Assembly (NCBI GenBank): GCA_039985655.1
Contig: JBDWSF010000027.1
Coordinates: 186,001 to 250,000 of the forward strand
Direction: 5' to 3'
DNA length: 64,000 bases
Origin: Postechiella sp039985655
GTDB taxonomy: Bacteria > Bacteroidota > Bacteroidia > Flavobacteriales > Flavobacteriaceae
Part shown: positions 35,360-43,990 of the stretch, piece after piece
Layout of the letters: each line of letters opens with the position of its first letter
How positions within the stretch are numbered: the first letter of the stretch is position 1
The notes under the pieces: model-generated
What the model saw: the letters and a program-made list of their open reading frames with translations, nothing else
Told to the model about the DNA's origin: nothing
Databases searched by the model: none
Translations under genes and position numbers: made by a program

Positions 35360-36091
35360 ATGAATAAATTTAGTTTATTTAGAAATATTTTTAGTTTAAA
35401 AAAATCAAACCAATTACTTAATTTTTTAATATTATTGGATTGCCTTTTTATATTTGCTCATATATTGATTGTTTGTCTAGTATTTTTTGGTTTTCAAATT
35501 AGCTGGGCCGTTTTTAGTTCAATTAGAGTAGATTTTGACAATGGCTATCCTGAGATGTTTCAATATTTTAAATATTTTATAATTATAATTATTATAATTA
35601 GTCTTATTTATAAAAAGAAGAAGTATCATTATTTCTCTTGGTTATTTGTTTTTGTTTTTTTACTGTTAGATGATTCTATGCAACTTCATGAGAATTGCGG
35701 TGGATGGATTGCACAAAAATTTAATTATTCTCCTGCTTTTGGATTGCGTGCTCAGGATTTAGGAGAGCTAACTTTCGTTTCAGTGGTTGGAATTGGATTA
35801 ATGTTATTTTTAATTTTAGGTTTTTATTTTGGAGATAAAAAAATAAGAAAGATTAATATCGATATTGGGTTAATTTTCTCAGTATTTCTTTTTTTTGGAG
35901 TAGTTGTAGATATACTGCATCAGTTATTATCAGAGAATGAAACTTTGAGTTTTATTATGGTTTTACTAGAAGATGGTGGAGAAATGATTGTTTTGAGCGT
36001 TATGACATGGTATTTTTTGTTTATAACATTGGAACAAGACAAACAAAGTAATTTCTTACATGAATATATTTTCGTAAAAAAAAGAGGATAA
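35360..36091 (+). CDS. polytopic membrane protein with conserved-looking acidic/His motifs
   Basis: A 243-residue inner-membrane protein with about six hydrophobic segments. Polar residues lie at or inside helix ends: LLDDSMQLHENCGG, LRAQDLGEL, VVDILHQLL and LLEDGGEMIVL. This is a DD-HE-D-H-E set that could bind a metal, as in intramembrane hydrolases. I do not recognise the family. It stands alone in an AT-rich stretch. Function unknown. Confidence 0.65.
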   Translation: MNKFSLFRNIFSLKKSNQLLNFLILLDCLFIFAHILIVCLVFFGFQISWAVFSSIRVDFDNGYPEMFQYFKYFIIIIIIISLIYKKKKYHYFSWLFVFVFLLLDDSMQLHENCGGWIAQKFNYSPAFGLRAQDLGELTFVSVVGIGLMLFLILGFYFGDKKIRKINIDIGLIFSVFLFFGVVVDILHQLLSENETLSFIMVLLEDGGEMIVLSVMTWYFLFITLEQDKQSNFLHEYIFVKKRG

Positions 36092-36134
36092 ATTTAATGT
36101 TAGGTTTAATTTGGAATATTTATTAACGGCTTAA

Positions 36135-37046
36135 TTAAAGATCAATTTTAAAATAAATTTCGATATTATTTTTTAATTTACATAGGTGTTCAAAAAAAAT
36201 AGATTCTCCATTTAAATCAACTTCAATCAAATAAAAACTCCCTTTATAATACGATTGTTTTACAATGCCTTTTAAATCAGACTGTCCAACAATTTTTAAT
36301 TGATGCGCATAAACAATAGTGCTATGTATCACATTAAATTCTCCAAAAAACGAAGCGACTAATTTGTCTTTTGGGTTGTTGTATAATTCTTGAGGCGTGC
36401 CGCTAGCCATTATTTTAGCGTCGTGTAAAACCATCATGTTGTCCGAATAGGATAACACATCATCTTTATCGTGAGTAGCAACAATACACGTGATGTTTTT
36501 TTCTTTTAAATATTTGAATAAACTACGCCTTAGTGATTGCTTTTTAAAATTATCGATATGACTAAATGGTTCGTCTAATAAAATAATTTCAGGTTGTTTG
36601 GCAATGGCTCTTGCAAGTGCCACACGTTGTTTTTGTCCGCCACTTAATTCTTTAACCTTAATATTGGCGTACTTCGTTAATTCTACAACTTCTAAAAGCT
36701 CGTTAGTGCGTTTTTGTTTTTCTTCAGGAAAAAAATTAGATAGAAAGGCTCCAATGTTTTCGGCAACCGTTATAAAAGGCATCAAATCGAATTCTTGAGA
36801 TACATATTTCATGTATTCTGGACCGATAATTAGATTATGTTTCGGACCTAAAATTTCGTTGTCTTTCCAAAAAATATGACCTGTATTTAAATCGTAGGTT
36901 CCGTAAAGTAATTTTAAAAGGGTGCTTTTTCCAGATCCGCTTTCTCCAATAATAGAAAAGTGCTCGCCTTGACTCACATTAAAACTAATGTTTTTTAAAA
37001 TCGAGTCTTTTTTATATTTAAAAGATAGTTTTTTTACCTGTAACAT
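36135..37046 (-). CDS. ABC transporter ATP-binding protein (PotA/FbpC-like)
   Basis: A 303-residue ATPase with Walker A GESGSGKST (about 36-44), Q-loop SQEFDLMPF, signature LSGGQKQRVALARA, Walker B IILLDEPFSHID and switch ATHD. Beyond residue ~235 is a small beta-rich TOBE-like tail. This is the layout of importer ATPases for iron, sulfate or polyamines. No permease or binding protein is adjacent, so the partner must be encoded elsewhere. Confidence 0.88.
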   Translation of the reverse strand: MLQVKKLSFKYKKDSILKNISFNVSQGEHFSIIGESGSGKSTLLKLLYGTYDLNTGHIFWKDNEILGPKHNLIIGPEYMKYVSQEFDLMPFITVAENIGAFLSNFFPEEKQKRTNELLEVVELTKYANIKVKELSGGQKQRVALARAIAKQPEIILLDEPFSHIDNFKKQSLRRSLFKYLKEKNITCIVATHDKDDVLSYSDNMMVLHDAKIMASGTPQELYNNPKDKLVASFFGEFNVIHSTIVYAHQLKIVGQSDLKGIVKQSYYKGSFYLIEVDLNGESIFFEHLCKLKNNIEIYFKIDL

Positions 37047-37059
37047 CTTGTTGTAATTA

Positions 37060-37090
37060 GACCTGTCAGGTTTTAAAAACCTGACAGGTC
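37060..37090. repeat. 31-bp palindrome, copy 1
   Basis: GACCTGTCAGGTTTT, one central base, and the exact complement AAAACCTGACAGGTC. It lies in the 63-bp gap between two tandem minus-strand genes, 20 bp past the upstream gene's stop. Copy 2 is at 52327-52357 with a compensatory change in both arms. Confidence 0.85.
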
Positions 37091-37109
37091 TTTTAAAAAA
37101 ATCAATCTA

Positions 37110-39254
37110 TTATTTTTCCTTTAAAGTCTTTGGAAGCGTTTTAAATCCCATGTTGTAGAGCGTAAACCCGAAAATATCAGCATACTGCTCAATCGTTTTA
37201 CTTATAGGTGTTCCTGCACCGTGACCTGCATCGGTTTCAATACGAATTAAAGTGGGGTTTGCTCCTGTTTGCTTGCTTTGTAATTCGGCAGCAAATTTAA
37301 AACTATGTGCAGGTACAACGCGATCGTCATGATCGCCAGTCGTTATTAATGTAGCAGGATATTCAATGCCTTCTTTAACGTTATGGACAGGTGAATACCC
37401 TTTTAAGTACTTAAACATCGCTTCGCTTTGATTGGATGTGCCATAATCGTATGCCCAACCGGCTCCTGCTGTAAACACATGATACCTTAACATGTCTAAA
37501 ACACCAACTGCGGGCAGTGCTACCTTAGCTAAATCTGGACGTTGCGTCATCGTTGCGCCAACTAAAAGACCACCGTTAGAGCCACCTCTTAGAGCCAAAT
37601 ATTCAGAAGATGTATAATTTTGAACGATTAAGTATTCCGCGGCAGCGATAAAATCATCAAATACATTTTGTTTTTTTAACTGAGTTCCGGCATCGTGCCA
37701 TGTGCGACCGTATTCGCCACCACCACGTAAATTAGGAACTGCTAAAATGCCGCCTTGCTCCATCCAAATAGCATTGGTAATGCTAAAAGCAGGTGTTAAA
37801 CTAATATTGAATCCGCCATAACCATATAAAATAGTTGGGTTTTTTCCATGGCGGTCTATGCCTTTTTTATGGGTAATCATCATCGGGACTTTCGTGCCGT
37901 CTTTAGAACTGTAAAATACGTGATGACTTTCATACTGTTCACTATCAAAATCGATAGTAGGTTTCCAGTATAAATCGGTGTCCCCTGTTTTGGGATTTAT
38001 GGACCATATGCTTGAGGGCGTATTGTAATTTGTAAAAGAGTAGTATAGTGTACTGTCTTTCTTTTTTCCACTAAAGCCAGAAGCTGTTCCTAAACGAGGC
38101 AATTTTATGTCTCTGATAAAATGGCCATTATAATCGAATTGCTTTACTTTAGAAAGTGCATCAACCATATAATTTGCAAAGAAAAATCCGTTCCCTGTTG
38201 TTGGGGTTAAAACATGTTCTGTTTCTGGAATAAAATCGACCCAATGTACTGGTGTAGGGTTTGAAGCATCAACCGTTACAATTTTTTTATTAGGTGCGTT
38301 TAAATTAGTAACTAAAAAGAGTTTGCTGCCTTCGTTTTCTATGACATAGGTGTCGGAATCAGTATGGTTCAAAACAGTAATTAATTCACTATTTGAAACT
38401 GAAAGGTCTTTGATGTATAATTTATTTCCTGAAGTTGAAATACGTGGGGTAATCACCAAATATTTATTGTCTTCGGTAACTGAAGCATATATATAACGGT
38501 GCTTTTCTTCTTGTGAGCCACCATAAATTAAAACATCTTCTTTTTGATGTGTTCCTAATTTGTGATAAAAGACTTTATGTTGATCTGTTTTTGCTGATAA
38601 TTCACTACCGTTGGGTTTATCGTAGCTAGAGTAATAGAAACCTTCGTTTTTGTACCAAGATATATGACTGAATTTTACATCGACAATCGTGTCTGATGTC
38701 ATGTCTTTGGTTTCGGTATTCATTACAAGAATCTTTCGCCAGTCGCTACCGCCTTCTGAAATGGAATACGCCAACATATGTCCATCTTTGGAAAAACTAA
38801 GCTGACCTAATGCGGTTGTACCGTCTTTTGATAATGTATTCGGGTCTAAAAAAAGTTCTTCATGGCCATCGTCTTTTTTTCTATAGAAAACATTCTGATT
38901 TTGTAAACCGTCATTTTTTGAGAAATAGATGTAGTTTCCTTGTTTAAAAGGTGCACCTACTTTTTCGTAATTCCACAAATAAGAAAGACGTTCTTTTAAT
39001 TGGTCTCGAAACGGAATTTCATCTAAATATTGGGTTGTCGTTTCGTTTTGAGATGTAACCCAAGCCTTTGTTTCTGTACTTCTATCGTCTTCTAGCCATC
39101 TATACGGGTCTTTTACTTCAACACCAAAATAAGTATCAATAGTATCTATAGTTTTTGTTTCTGGGTAACTCACAACAATGTCTTTTTTTTCTGTTTTATT
39201 ATTTTCACAGGCTATTAGTATACTTAATGAGAATAACGTTAATATTTTTTTCAT
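37110..39254 (-). CDS. prolyl oligopeptidase family serine peptidase (S9A), lipoprotein
   Basis: Cleaves Pro-containing peptides. Its 714 residues begin with a lipoprotein signal ending LIAC (Cys 16), so a periplasmic or outer-membrane location is likely. A seven-bladed propeller (about 80-430) precedes the alpha/beta-hydrolase domain. The nucleophile Ser is in RGGSNGGLLVG, Asp in GDHDDRVVP and His in DAGHGAG. It is followed by the 31-bp palindrome and the ABC ATPase gene. A TATTTTTG -7 element is at 39275-39282. Confidence 0.93.
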   Translation of the reverse strand: MKKILTLFSLSILIACENNKTEKKDIVVSYPETKTIDTIDTYFGVEVKDPYRWLEDDRSTETKAWVTSQNETTTQYLDEIPFRDQLKERLSYLWNYEKVGAPFKQGNYIYFSKNDGLQNQNVFYRKKDDGHEELFLDPNTLSKDGTTALGQLSFSKDGHMLAYSISEGGSDWRKILVMNTETKDMTSDTIVDVKFSHISWYKNEGFYYSSYDKPNGSELSAKTDQHKVFYHKLGTHQKEDVLIYGGSQEEKHRYIYASVTEDNKYLVITPRISTSGNKLYIKDLSVSNSELITVLNHTDSDTYVIENEGSKLFLVTNLNAPNKKIVTVDASNPTPVHWVDFIPETEHVLTPTTGNGFFFANYMVDALSKVKQFDYNGHFIRDIKLPRLGTASGFSGKKKDSTLYYSFTNYNTPSSIWSINPKTGDTDLYWKPTIDFDSEQYESHHVFYSSKDGTKVPMMITHKKGIDRHGKNPTILYGYGGFNISLTPAFSITNAIWMEQGGILAVPNLRGGGEYGRTWHDAGTQLKKQNVFDDFIAAAEYLIVQNYTSSEYLALRGGSNGGLLVGATMTQRPDLAKVALPAVGVLDMLRYHVFTAGAGWAYDYGTSNQSEAMFKYLKGYSPVHNVKEGIEYPATLITTGDHDDRVVPAHSFKFAAELQSKQTGANPTLIRIETDAGHGAGTPISKTIEQYADIFGFTLYNMGFKTLPKTLKEK

Positions 39255-39274
39255 GACTTAAAATAATAATCATT

Positions 39275-39282
39275 CAAAAATA
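39275..39282 (-). promoter_or_regulatory. -7 element of the prolyl oligopeptidase gene
   Basis: TATTTTTG on the minus strand, 20 bp before the start codon. No TTG box at standard spacing. Confidence 0.4.
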
Positions 39283-39325
39283 CGTAAAAAACATAATCTA
39301 AAGCTCTAGATTTATTCAATAATAG

Positions 39326-39357
39326 TTGAATTTAAGTGCGACTAAATGATATATTTG
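39326..39357 (+). promoter_or_regulatory. promoter of the M28 peptidase gene
   Basis: TTG (39326-39328), 21-bp spacer, TATATTTG (39350-39357). It overlaps the first in-frame ATG (39346), so that ATG cannot be the start. Confidence 0.7.
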
Positions 39358-39381
39358 ACAATAGCATTGAAACAACAAAAG

Positions 39382-40338
39382 ATGAAAAAAATTGTTCTAC
39401 TCGTATTAGCGATCACTACAAGTTTTACTGTGTATTCTCAAGTTGAAATTACAGAAAGCGAAATAAAAGATCATATCGAGTTTTTAATATCAGATAAGAA
39501 TGCAGGAAGATCTCCTGGGGGGAAAGGAGCAAAAAGGGTTGTAAAGTATATTAAAAAAGAGTTTAAAAACATTGGAGTAATGCCTTTTGACTCTAATTAT
39601 AAACAGGTTTTTAAAGCGCATTTGCGTGTAGATAAAACTAGTGATGAAAAGCCCGAAGTCTTAACTTGTAATGTTGTTGGCTTTATTGAAGGGAATGATA
39701 ACTTGTTAAAAGAGGAGTACATTGTTTTGGGAGCACATTACGATCATTTGGGTTTTGGTGGGCCGTCTTCTAAATCTGATAAAAGAGGCGTGGTTTATCA
39801 TGGAGCTGATGATAACGCAAGCGGCATAGCAGCGCTTTTAGAAATTGCAGAAAAATTGAAGTCAAAACAAAATCAATTAAAAAGAGGCGTGTTGTTTATT
39901 GCATTTGGAGCAGAAGAACAAGGTTTATTAGGAAGTAAATATTTTACAGAAAATCCACTAGTGCCGCTTTCGAAAATTAAACTAATGATTAATATGGATA
40001 TGGTTGGCAGGCTAAATGCTAAAAAACATGTGTATGCGGGTGGTGCGGGTACATTTCCAGATGGTGTAGATTTTATGACGAATTTAGGAAAATCATTGGG
40101 CTTAAATCCTATAGTTCATGCCGGATCTGTAAGCGGGTCGGATCATGTTTCTTTTTACAAGAAAGATATCTCTGTTTTAGGACTACATACAGGAGGTCAT
40201 CCGCAATATCACACACCCGAAGATACTTTAGATTTAATAAATTTAGCGGGTGAAAAACTTGTTTGCGAATATGTTTTTCAAACTATTTTAAATAAGGCAA
40301 CAATTTCTGAAACACTATTTTTTATAAACCAAGATTGA
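39382..40338 (+). CDS. secreted M28 family zinc aminopeptidase
   Basis: A 318-residue exported peptidase. I start it at ATG 39382, giving a clean signal peptide (MKKIVLLVLAITTSFTVYSQ). The upstream ATG overlaps the promoter. Zinc ligands fit the family: His in GAHYDHLG, Asp in GADDNASG, Glu pair in GAEEQGLLG, Asp in NMDMVGRL and His in HPQYHTPEDT. No sorting domain is present, so it is probably periplasmic. It is followed by palindromic element B. Confidence 0.92.
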   Translation: MKKIVLLVLAITTSFTVYSQVEITESEIKDHIEFLISDKNAGRSPGGKGAKRVVKYIKKEFKNIGVMPFDSNYKQVFKAHLRVDKTSDEKPEVLTCNVVGFIEGNDNLLKEEYIVLGAHYDHLGFGGPSSKSDKRGVVYHGADDNASGIAALLEIAEKLKSKQNQLKRGVLFIAFGAEEQGLLGSKYFTENPLVPLSKIKLMINMDMVGRLNAKKHVYAGGAGTFPDGVDFMTNLGKSLGLNPIVHAGSVSGSDHVSFYKKDISVLGLHTGGHPQYHTPEDTLDLINLAGEKLVCEYVFQTILNKATISETLFFINQD

Positions 40339-40351
40339 TACTATAAAAGAA

Positions 40352-40483
40352 GAGGTTGTCTAAAAAGTAAAATGAGTAGTCATATTGAACTTGTCGAAAT
40401 ATATCAACTTACGGATAATCAATAATAGGCTTCGACAAGCTCAGCCTGATAAACTCAAAAATTTAGACTTTTTAAACAGCCTC
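40352..40483. repeat. palindromic repeat element, copy B
   Basis: The second copy of the ~131-bp element at 7673-7803, in the same orientation and again just after a plus-strand secreted peptidase gene. Outer arms are GAGGTTGTCTAAAAAG and a degenerate complement ending in AACAGCCTC. The inner pair TTGAACTTGTCGAA / TTCGACAAGCTCA has one mismatch. Confidence 0.85.
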
Positions 40484-40509
40484 TTAAAATGTATTAATTA
40501 ATATAAAAA

Positions 40510-41499
40510 TTACACTAAGTTATTTTCAACTAAATATTCTGCTATTTGTACCGTATTTGTTGCAGCACCTTTACGTAAATTATCGGCAACAATCCACATG
40601 TTTAATGTGTTGGGTTGTGTTTCGTCCCTACGTAAACGACCAACAAAAACATCATCTTTATCATGCGCATAAATTGGCATTGGATATGTATTTGTGTCTG
40701 TGTTATCTTGTAAAACAACTCCAGGTGTTTCGCTTAACATTTTACGAACTTCAGATAAATCAAAATCATTTTCAAATTCAACGTTAACAGATTCAGAATG
40801 TCCTCCTGCAGTTGGTATTCTTACTGCAGTAGCACTTACAGAAAATGAACGGTCGTTAAATATTTTTTGAGGCTCTCTAGCCAATTTCATTTCCTCTTTA
40901 GTGTATCCGTTTTCCATAAACACATCACAGTGTGGTAATGCATTTCTACCAATTGGATAAGGGTATGCCATTTCACCTTCTATACCAGCAATTTCGTTTT
41001 CTAATTGGCGTACAGCTTTTATACCTGTACCAGAAACCGATTGATAAGTCGAAACAACAACACGTTTCATTTTATAAGCTTTATGCAAAGGGGCTAGCGC
41101 CATGACCATTTGAATGGTAGAGCAGTTGGGGTTTGCTATAATTTTATCGTCTTTAGTTAATTCGTTCGCATTAATTTCTGGAACGATTAATTTTTTAGTA
41201 GGATCCATTCTCCAAGCAGAAGAATTATCAACAACAGTAGTGCCTACTGCGGCAAATTTTGGTGCCCATTCCTCAGAAGTGTCTCCACCTGCAGAAAAAA
41301 TAGCAATTTGTGGCTTTGCTGTAACGGCGTCAGCTAAACCAATAATAGTATGCTCTTCGTTTTTGTACGTTAATTTTTTTCCAACAGATCGTTCAGATGC
41401 TACCAATAATAATTCGGTAACCGGAAAGTTTCTTTCGGCTAATACTTTTAGCATCACTTCGCCAACCATACCAGTGGCTCCAACTACAGCTATTTTCAT
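40510..41499 (-). CDS. asd: aspartate-semialdehyde dehydrogenase
   Basis: Reduces aspartyl phosphate to aspartate semialdehyde, the step after LysC. It is 329 residues from the ATG at 41499. The N-terminal MKIAVVGATGMVGEVM nucleotide motif, catalytic Cys in NPNCSTIQM, and the substrate/His region (GGHSESVNVEF) are present. The longer open frame up to 41607 runs through the mscL terminator and the asd promoter, so the extra 36 codons are rejected. Confidence 0.95.
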   Translation of the reverse strand: MKIAVVGATGMVGEVMLKVLAERNFPVTELLLVASERSVGKKLTYKNEEHTIIGLADAVTAKPQIAIFSAGGDTSEEWAPKFAAVGTTVVDNSSAWRMDPTKKLIVPEINANELTKDDKIIANPNCSTIQMVMALAPLHKAYKMKRVVVSTYQSVSGTGIKAVRQLENEIAGIEGEMAYPYPIGRNALPHCDVFMENGYTKEEMKLAREPQKIFNDRSFSVSATAVRIPTAGGHSESVNVEFENDFDLSEVRKMLSETPGVVLQDNTDTNTYPMPIYAHDKDDVFVGRLRRDETQPNTLNMWIVADNLRKGAATNTVQIAEYLVENNLV

Positions 41500-41531
41500 C
41501 TTTTTAATTTTTGTAATAATTATTGAGTAGG

Positions 41532-41560
41532 CAAAATTAGGTATTAATTCTAGTTGACAA
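41532..41560 (-). promoter_or_regulatory. asd promoter
   Basis: On the minus strand, TTG (41560-41558), 18-bp spacer, TAATTTTG (41539-41532): an excellent consensus match 32 bp before the chosen start at 41499. Confidence 0.8.
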
Positions 41561-41565
41561 ATTAA

Positions 41566-41599
41566 AAAAGCCCTCATTTTCATAAAATAAGGGCTTTTT
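41566..41599 (-). terminator. mscL terminator
   Basis: Stem AAAAAGCCCTTATTTT / AAAATGAGGGCTTTTT (one G-T pair) ending in a T tract on the minus strand, 38 bp after the mscL stop. Confidence 0.85.
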
Positions 41600-41637
41600 A
41601 ACAACAAATAACACGTTGTTATATATTTAACATGTTG

Positions 41638-42048
41638 TTATTTCTTCAATAAATCTCTGATTTCAGAAAGTAATTCTTCTTGAGATGGTCCTGCTGGTGG
41701 CGCTGGAGCAGCCTCTTCTTCTTTCTTTTTCATTTTGTTATATGATTTAATCATTATAAACATTACAAAACCAACAATAATTAAATTAATAATAGAATCG
41801 ATCCAAGCACCATATAACATAGCGTTTTCAGGTTGAGTTACTTTACCAGCAGTATCTACAATAGCTTCTGATAAAACAATTTTTTTCTCTGAAAAACTAA
41901 CACCTCCTGTAAATACACCAACAACTGGCATAACTATATTACTTACAAAACCTTTTACAACAGTGCCAATAGCTCCTGCCATAATAACTGCGACGGCAAA
42001 TTCTATAACATTACCGCCTGTAATAAATTCTTTAAATTCTTTAAGCAT
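41638..42048 (-). CDS. mscL: large-conductance mechanosensitive channel
   Basis: Emergency release channel against hypo-osmotic shock. A 136-residue inner-membrane protein with the N-terminal FKEFITGGNVIEFAVAVIMAGAIG pore helix pattern (TM1 about 15-45), a periplasmic loop, TM2 (about 85-108) and a cytoplasmic helix ending in SEIRDLLKK. Normal length. It has its own terminator, ahead of the asd promoter. Confidence 0.95.
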   Translation of the reverse strand: MLKEFKEFITGGNVIEFAVAVIMAGAIGTVVKGFVSNIVMPVVGVFTGGVSFSEKKIVLSEAIVDTAGKVTQPENAMLYGAWIDSIINLIIVGFVMFIMIKSYNKMKKKEEEAAPAPPAGPSQEELLSEIRDLLKK

Positions 42049-42134
42049 AATTTTAAATTTTTAGTTAATGGTTAATGATTATTTAGACCCTAAGATAGTT
42101 AAAAAAGTCACCATTTGAATAATAATGAATAAAA

Positions 42135-43244
42135 TCAGGAATTAATAACACGTCGTTTTACGCGCTGAGAAATACCTGTAATAAGCTCGTAAGAAATCGT
42201 ATTGGCAGTCATGGCTAAATCTTCTGCTGTAGTATTAGAATCAAAAATAATAACTTCGTCACCTTCATTACAATCCATGTTTGTTACATCAACCATAATC
42301 ATGTCCATACAAACGTTACCTATAATTGGCGCTTTTTTACTGTTTATTATAACAAACCCATTGCCGTTACCGTATTGTCTAGAAATACCATCGGCATGTC
42401 CGATAGGAAGTGTTGCTGTTTTTTGGATGACTTCGCTTTTAAACGCACGATTGTAACCAACCGATTCGCCTTTTTCTATATTGTGAATTTGAGAAATTAC
42501 AGTTTTCAAACTCCCAATCGGGATTAAACTTTTGTTTTCCGTTTCAGAATTACCAAAACCATATAAACCAATACCACTTCTAACCATATCTAAATGCGCT
42601 TCGGGATAATTTAAAATTCCAGACGTATTACATATATGAAGCATAGGCTTATAACCCATTTCTTTTTGGAAATTTTCAGCAATAGTCTTAAAGGTTTCAA
42701 TTTGATTTAAGGTAAATACTTTTTCGTCTAAATCTTCACTTGCTGCTAAATGCGAAAAAATGGATGTAACAGTTATAGCTTTGGTTTCATTTACTAAACG
42801 TGTTATAAAACCGATATCGTTATGCGAAAAACCCAATCGGTTTAAGCCTGTATTAAATTTAACGTGAATAGGGTAATTCGTTTGTTTTTCCGCGGAAGCG
42901 ACACAAATGAATTCCTTTAATATTCTTGCACTATAAATACTAGGTTCTAAATGATATGCAATGAGTTTTCTAAAATTTACCGTTTGCGGATGCAGCACTA
43001 AAATAGGTTTGGTTATACCAGCGTTTCGCAATGCAATACCTTCGTTTAAGTATGCAACGGCAAAATAATCGGCACCAAGGTTTTGTAAATAATTGGCAAT
43101 TTCAGAAGCTTCATTCCCGTATGCAAATGCCTTTACAACAGCCAAGAATTTGGACTTGTTTTTAAGTTTAGATTTTAAGTGGTTATAATTATGCTTTAAA
43201 GCCTTTAAATCTATTTCAAGTATAGTTTCTTGAGCTTTAGACAT
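42135..43244 (-). CDS. alr: alanine racemase
   Basis: PLP enzyme that makes D-alanine for peptidoglycan. It is 369 residues from the ATG at 43244, which overlaps the tdk stop by 8 bp. The PLP Lys is in VVKAFAYGN (about residue 36), the catalytic Tyr region is GYNRAF, and IGNVCMDMIMVDVT is family-typical. An upstream ATG at 43283 would extend the overlap to 47 bp with unlikely sequence and is rejected. Cotranscribed with tdk. Confidence 0.93.
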   Translation of the reverse strand: MSKAQETILEIDLKALKHNYNHLKSKLKNKSKFLAVVKAFAYGNEASEIANYLQNLGADYFAVAYLNEGIALRNAGITKPILVLHPQTVNFRKLIAYHLEPSIYSARILKEFICVASAEKQTNYPIHVKFNTGLNRLGFSHNDIGFITRLVNETKAITVTSIFSHLAASEDLDEKVFTLNQIETFKTIAENFQKEMGYKPMLHICNTSGILNYPEAHLDMVRSGIGLYGFGNSETENKSLIPIGSLKTVISQIHNIEKGESVGYNRAFKSEVIQKTATLPIGHADGISRQYGNGNGFVIINSKKAPIIGNVCMDMIMVDVTNMDCNEGDEVIIFDSNTTAEDLAMTANTISYELITGISQRVKRRVINS

Positions 43245-43884
43245 CAGACTCATCTTCTTTAGAGGGTAATTCTTCGGCTTCATTCACCTTCATACTACGA
43301 ATTTTATCGCGAGTTGTTGCTTTAAAATAAGCCGCTCTACTTAACGGTTCGTATTCATCAACTTCGCCTAAAAGCACCAAATTATCGCTTTTGGATTTTC
43401 TGTAACTATATTGAGCTAAATTCCCTGTTCTAGTACAAACAGCATGTACTTTAGTCACATAATCGGCAGTAGCCATTAAATTAGGCATCGGCCCAAAAGG
43501 ATTGCCTTTAAAATCCATATCTAAACCCGCAACAATAACACGTACACCTTTGTTCGCTAAATCGTTGCAGACACGTACAATTTCATCATCAAAAAACTGA
43601 GCTTCGTCAATACCAACTACATCGCAACCATCTGCCAAAATAGGAATATTAGCTGCTGCTGGAACAGGCGTCGATCGAATTTCGTTCTCGTCGTGAGATA
43701 CTACCATTTCTTCATCATAACGTACATCTATTGCAGGTTTAAAAATCTCTACTTTTTGCTTTGCAAATTGGGCACGCCTAAGTCTACGAATTAATTCTTC
43801 GGTCTTTCCAGAAAACATAGAGCCACAAATAACTTCTATCCATCCAAATTGTTCTTTATGATTTACGGTATTTTCAAGAAACAT
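43237..43884 (-). CDS. tdk: thymidine kinase
   Basis: Type II thymidine kinase for dTMP salvage, 215 residues. P-loop GSMFSGKTEELIRR (about 22-35), Walker B-like GIDEAQFF with the catalytic Glu, and the flexible lasso and substrate region YVTKVHAVCTRTGN are visible. The usual pair of zinc Cys residues is incomplete, since only CTRT in that segment is seen. The -7 element is TAGCTTTG at 43906-43913. Confidence 0.93.
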   Translation of the reverse strand: MFLENTVNHKEQFGWIEVICGSMFSGKTEELIRRLRRAQFAKQKVEIFKPAIDVRYDEEMVVSHDENEIRSTPVPAAANIPILADGCDVVGIDEAQFFDDEIVRVCNDLANKGVRVIVAGLDMDFKGNPFGPMPNLMATADYVTKVHAVCTRTGNLAQYSYRKSKSDNLVLLGEVDEYEPLSRAAYFKATTRDKIRSMKVNEAEELPSKEDESDV

Positions 43885-43905
43885 TTTGTAATTTTAACAC
43901 TAAAA

Positions 43906-43913
43906 CAAAGCTA
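43906..43913 (-). promoter_or_regulatory. tdk-alr -7 element
   Basis: TAGCTTTG on the minus strand fits TAnnTTTG, 21 bp before the tdk start. The TTG box is not clear. Confidence 0.4.
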
Positions 43914-43990
43914 ATAATCGTTCGTATAAAGGTGGCGCAAATTTATTAAAAAACAAAAGGCTAAACAGCATTAATTTAAAATAAAATATA

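Noticed and set aside
39346..39381. ATG 36 bp upstream of the M28 peptidase start
   Set aside because: It overlaps the -7 element TATATTTG, so it would not be transcribed. The signal peptide starts at 39382.
41500..41607. N-terminal extension of asd to the upstream ATG
   Set aside because: It would run through the consensus promoter and the mscL terminator. The family motif begins at 41499.
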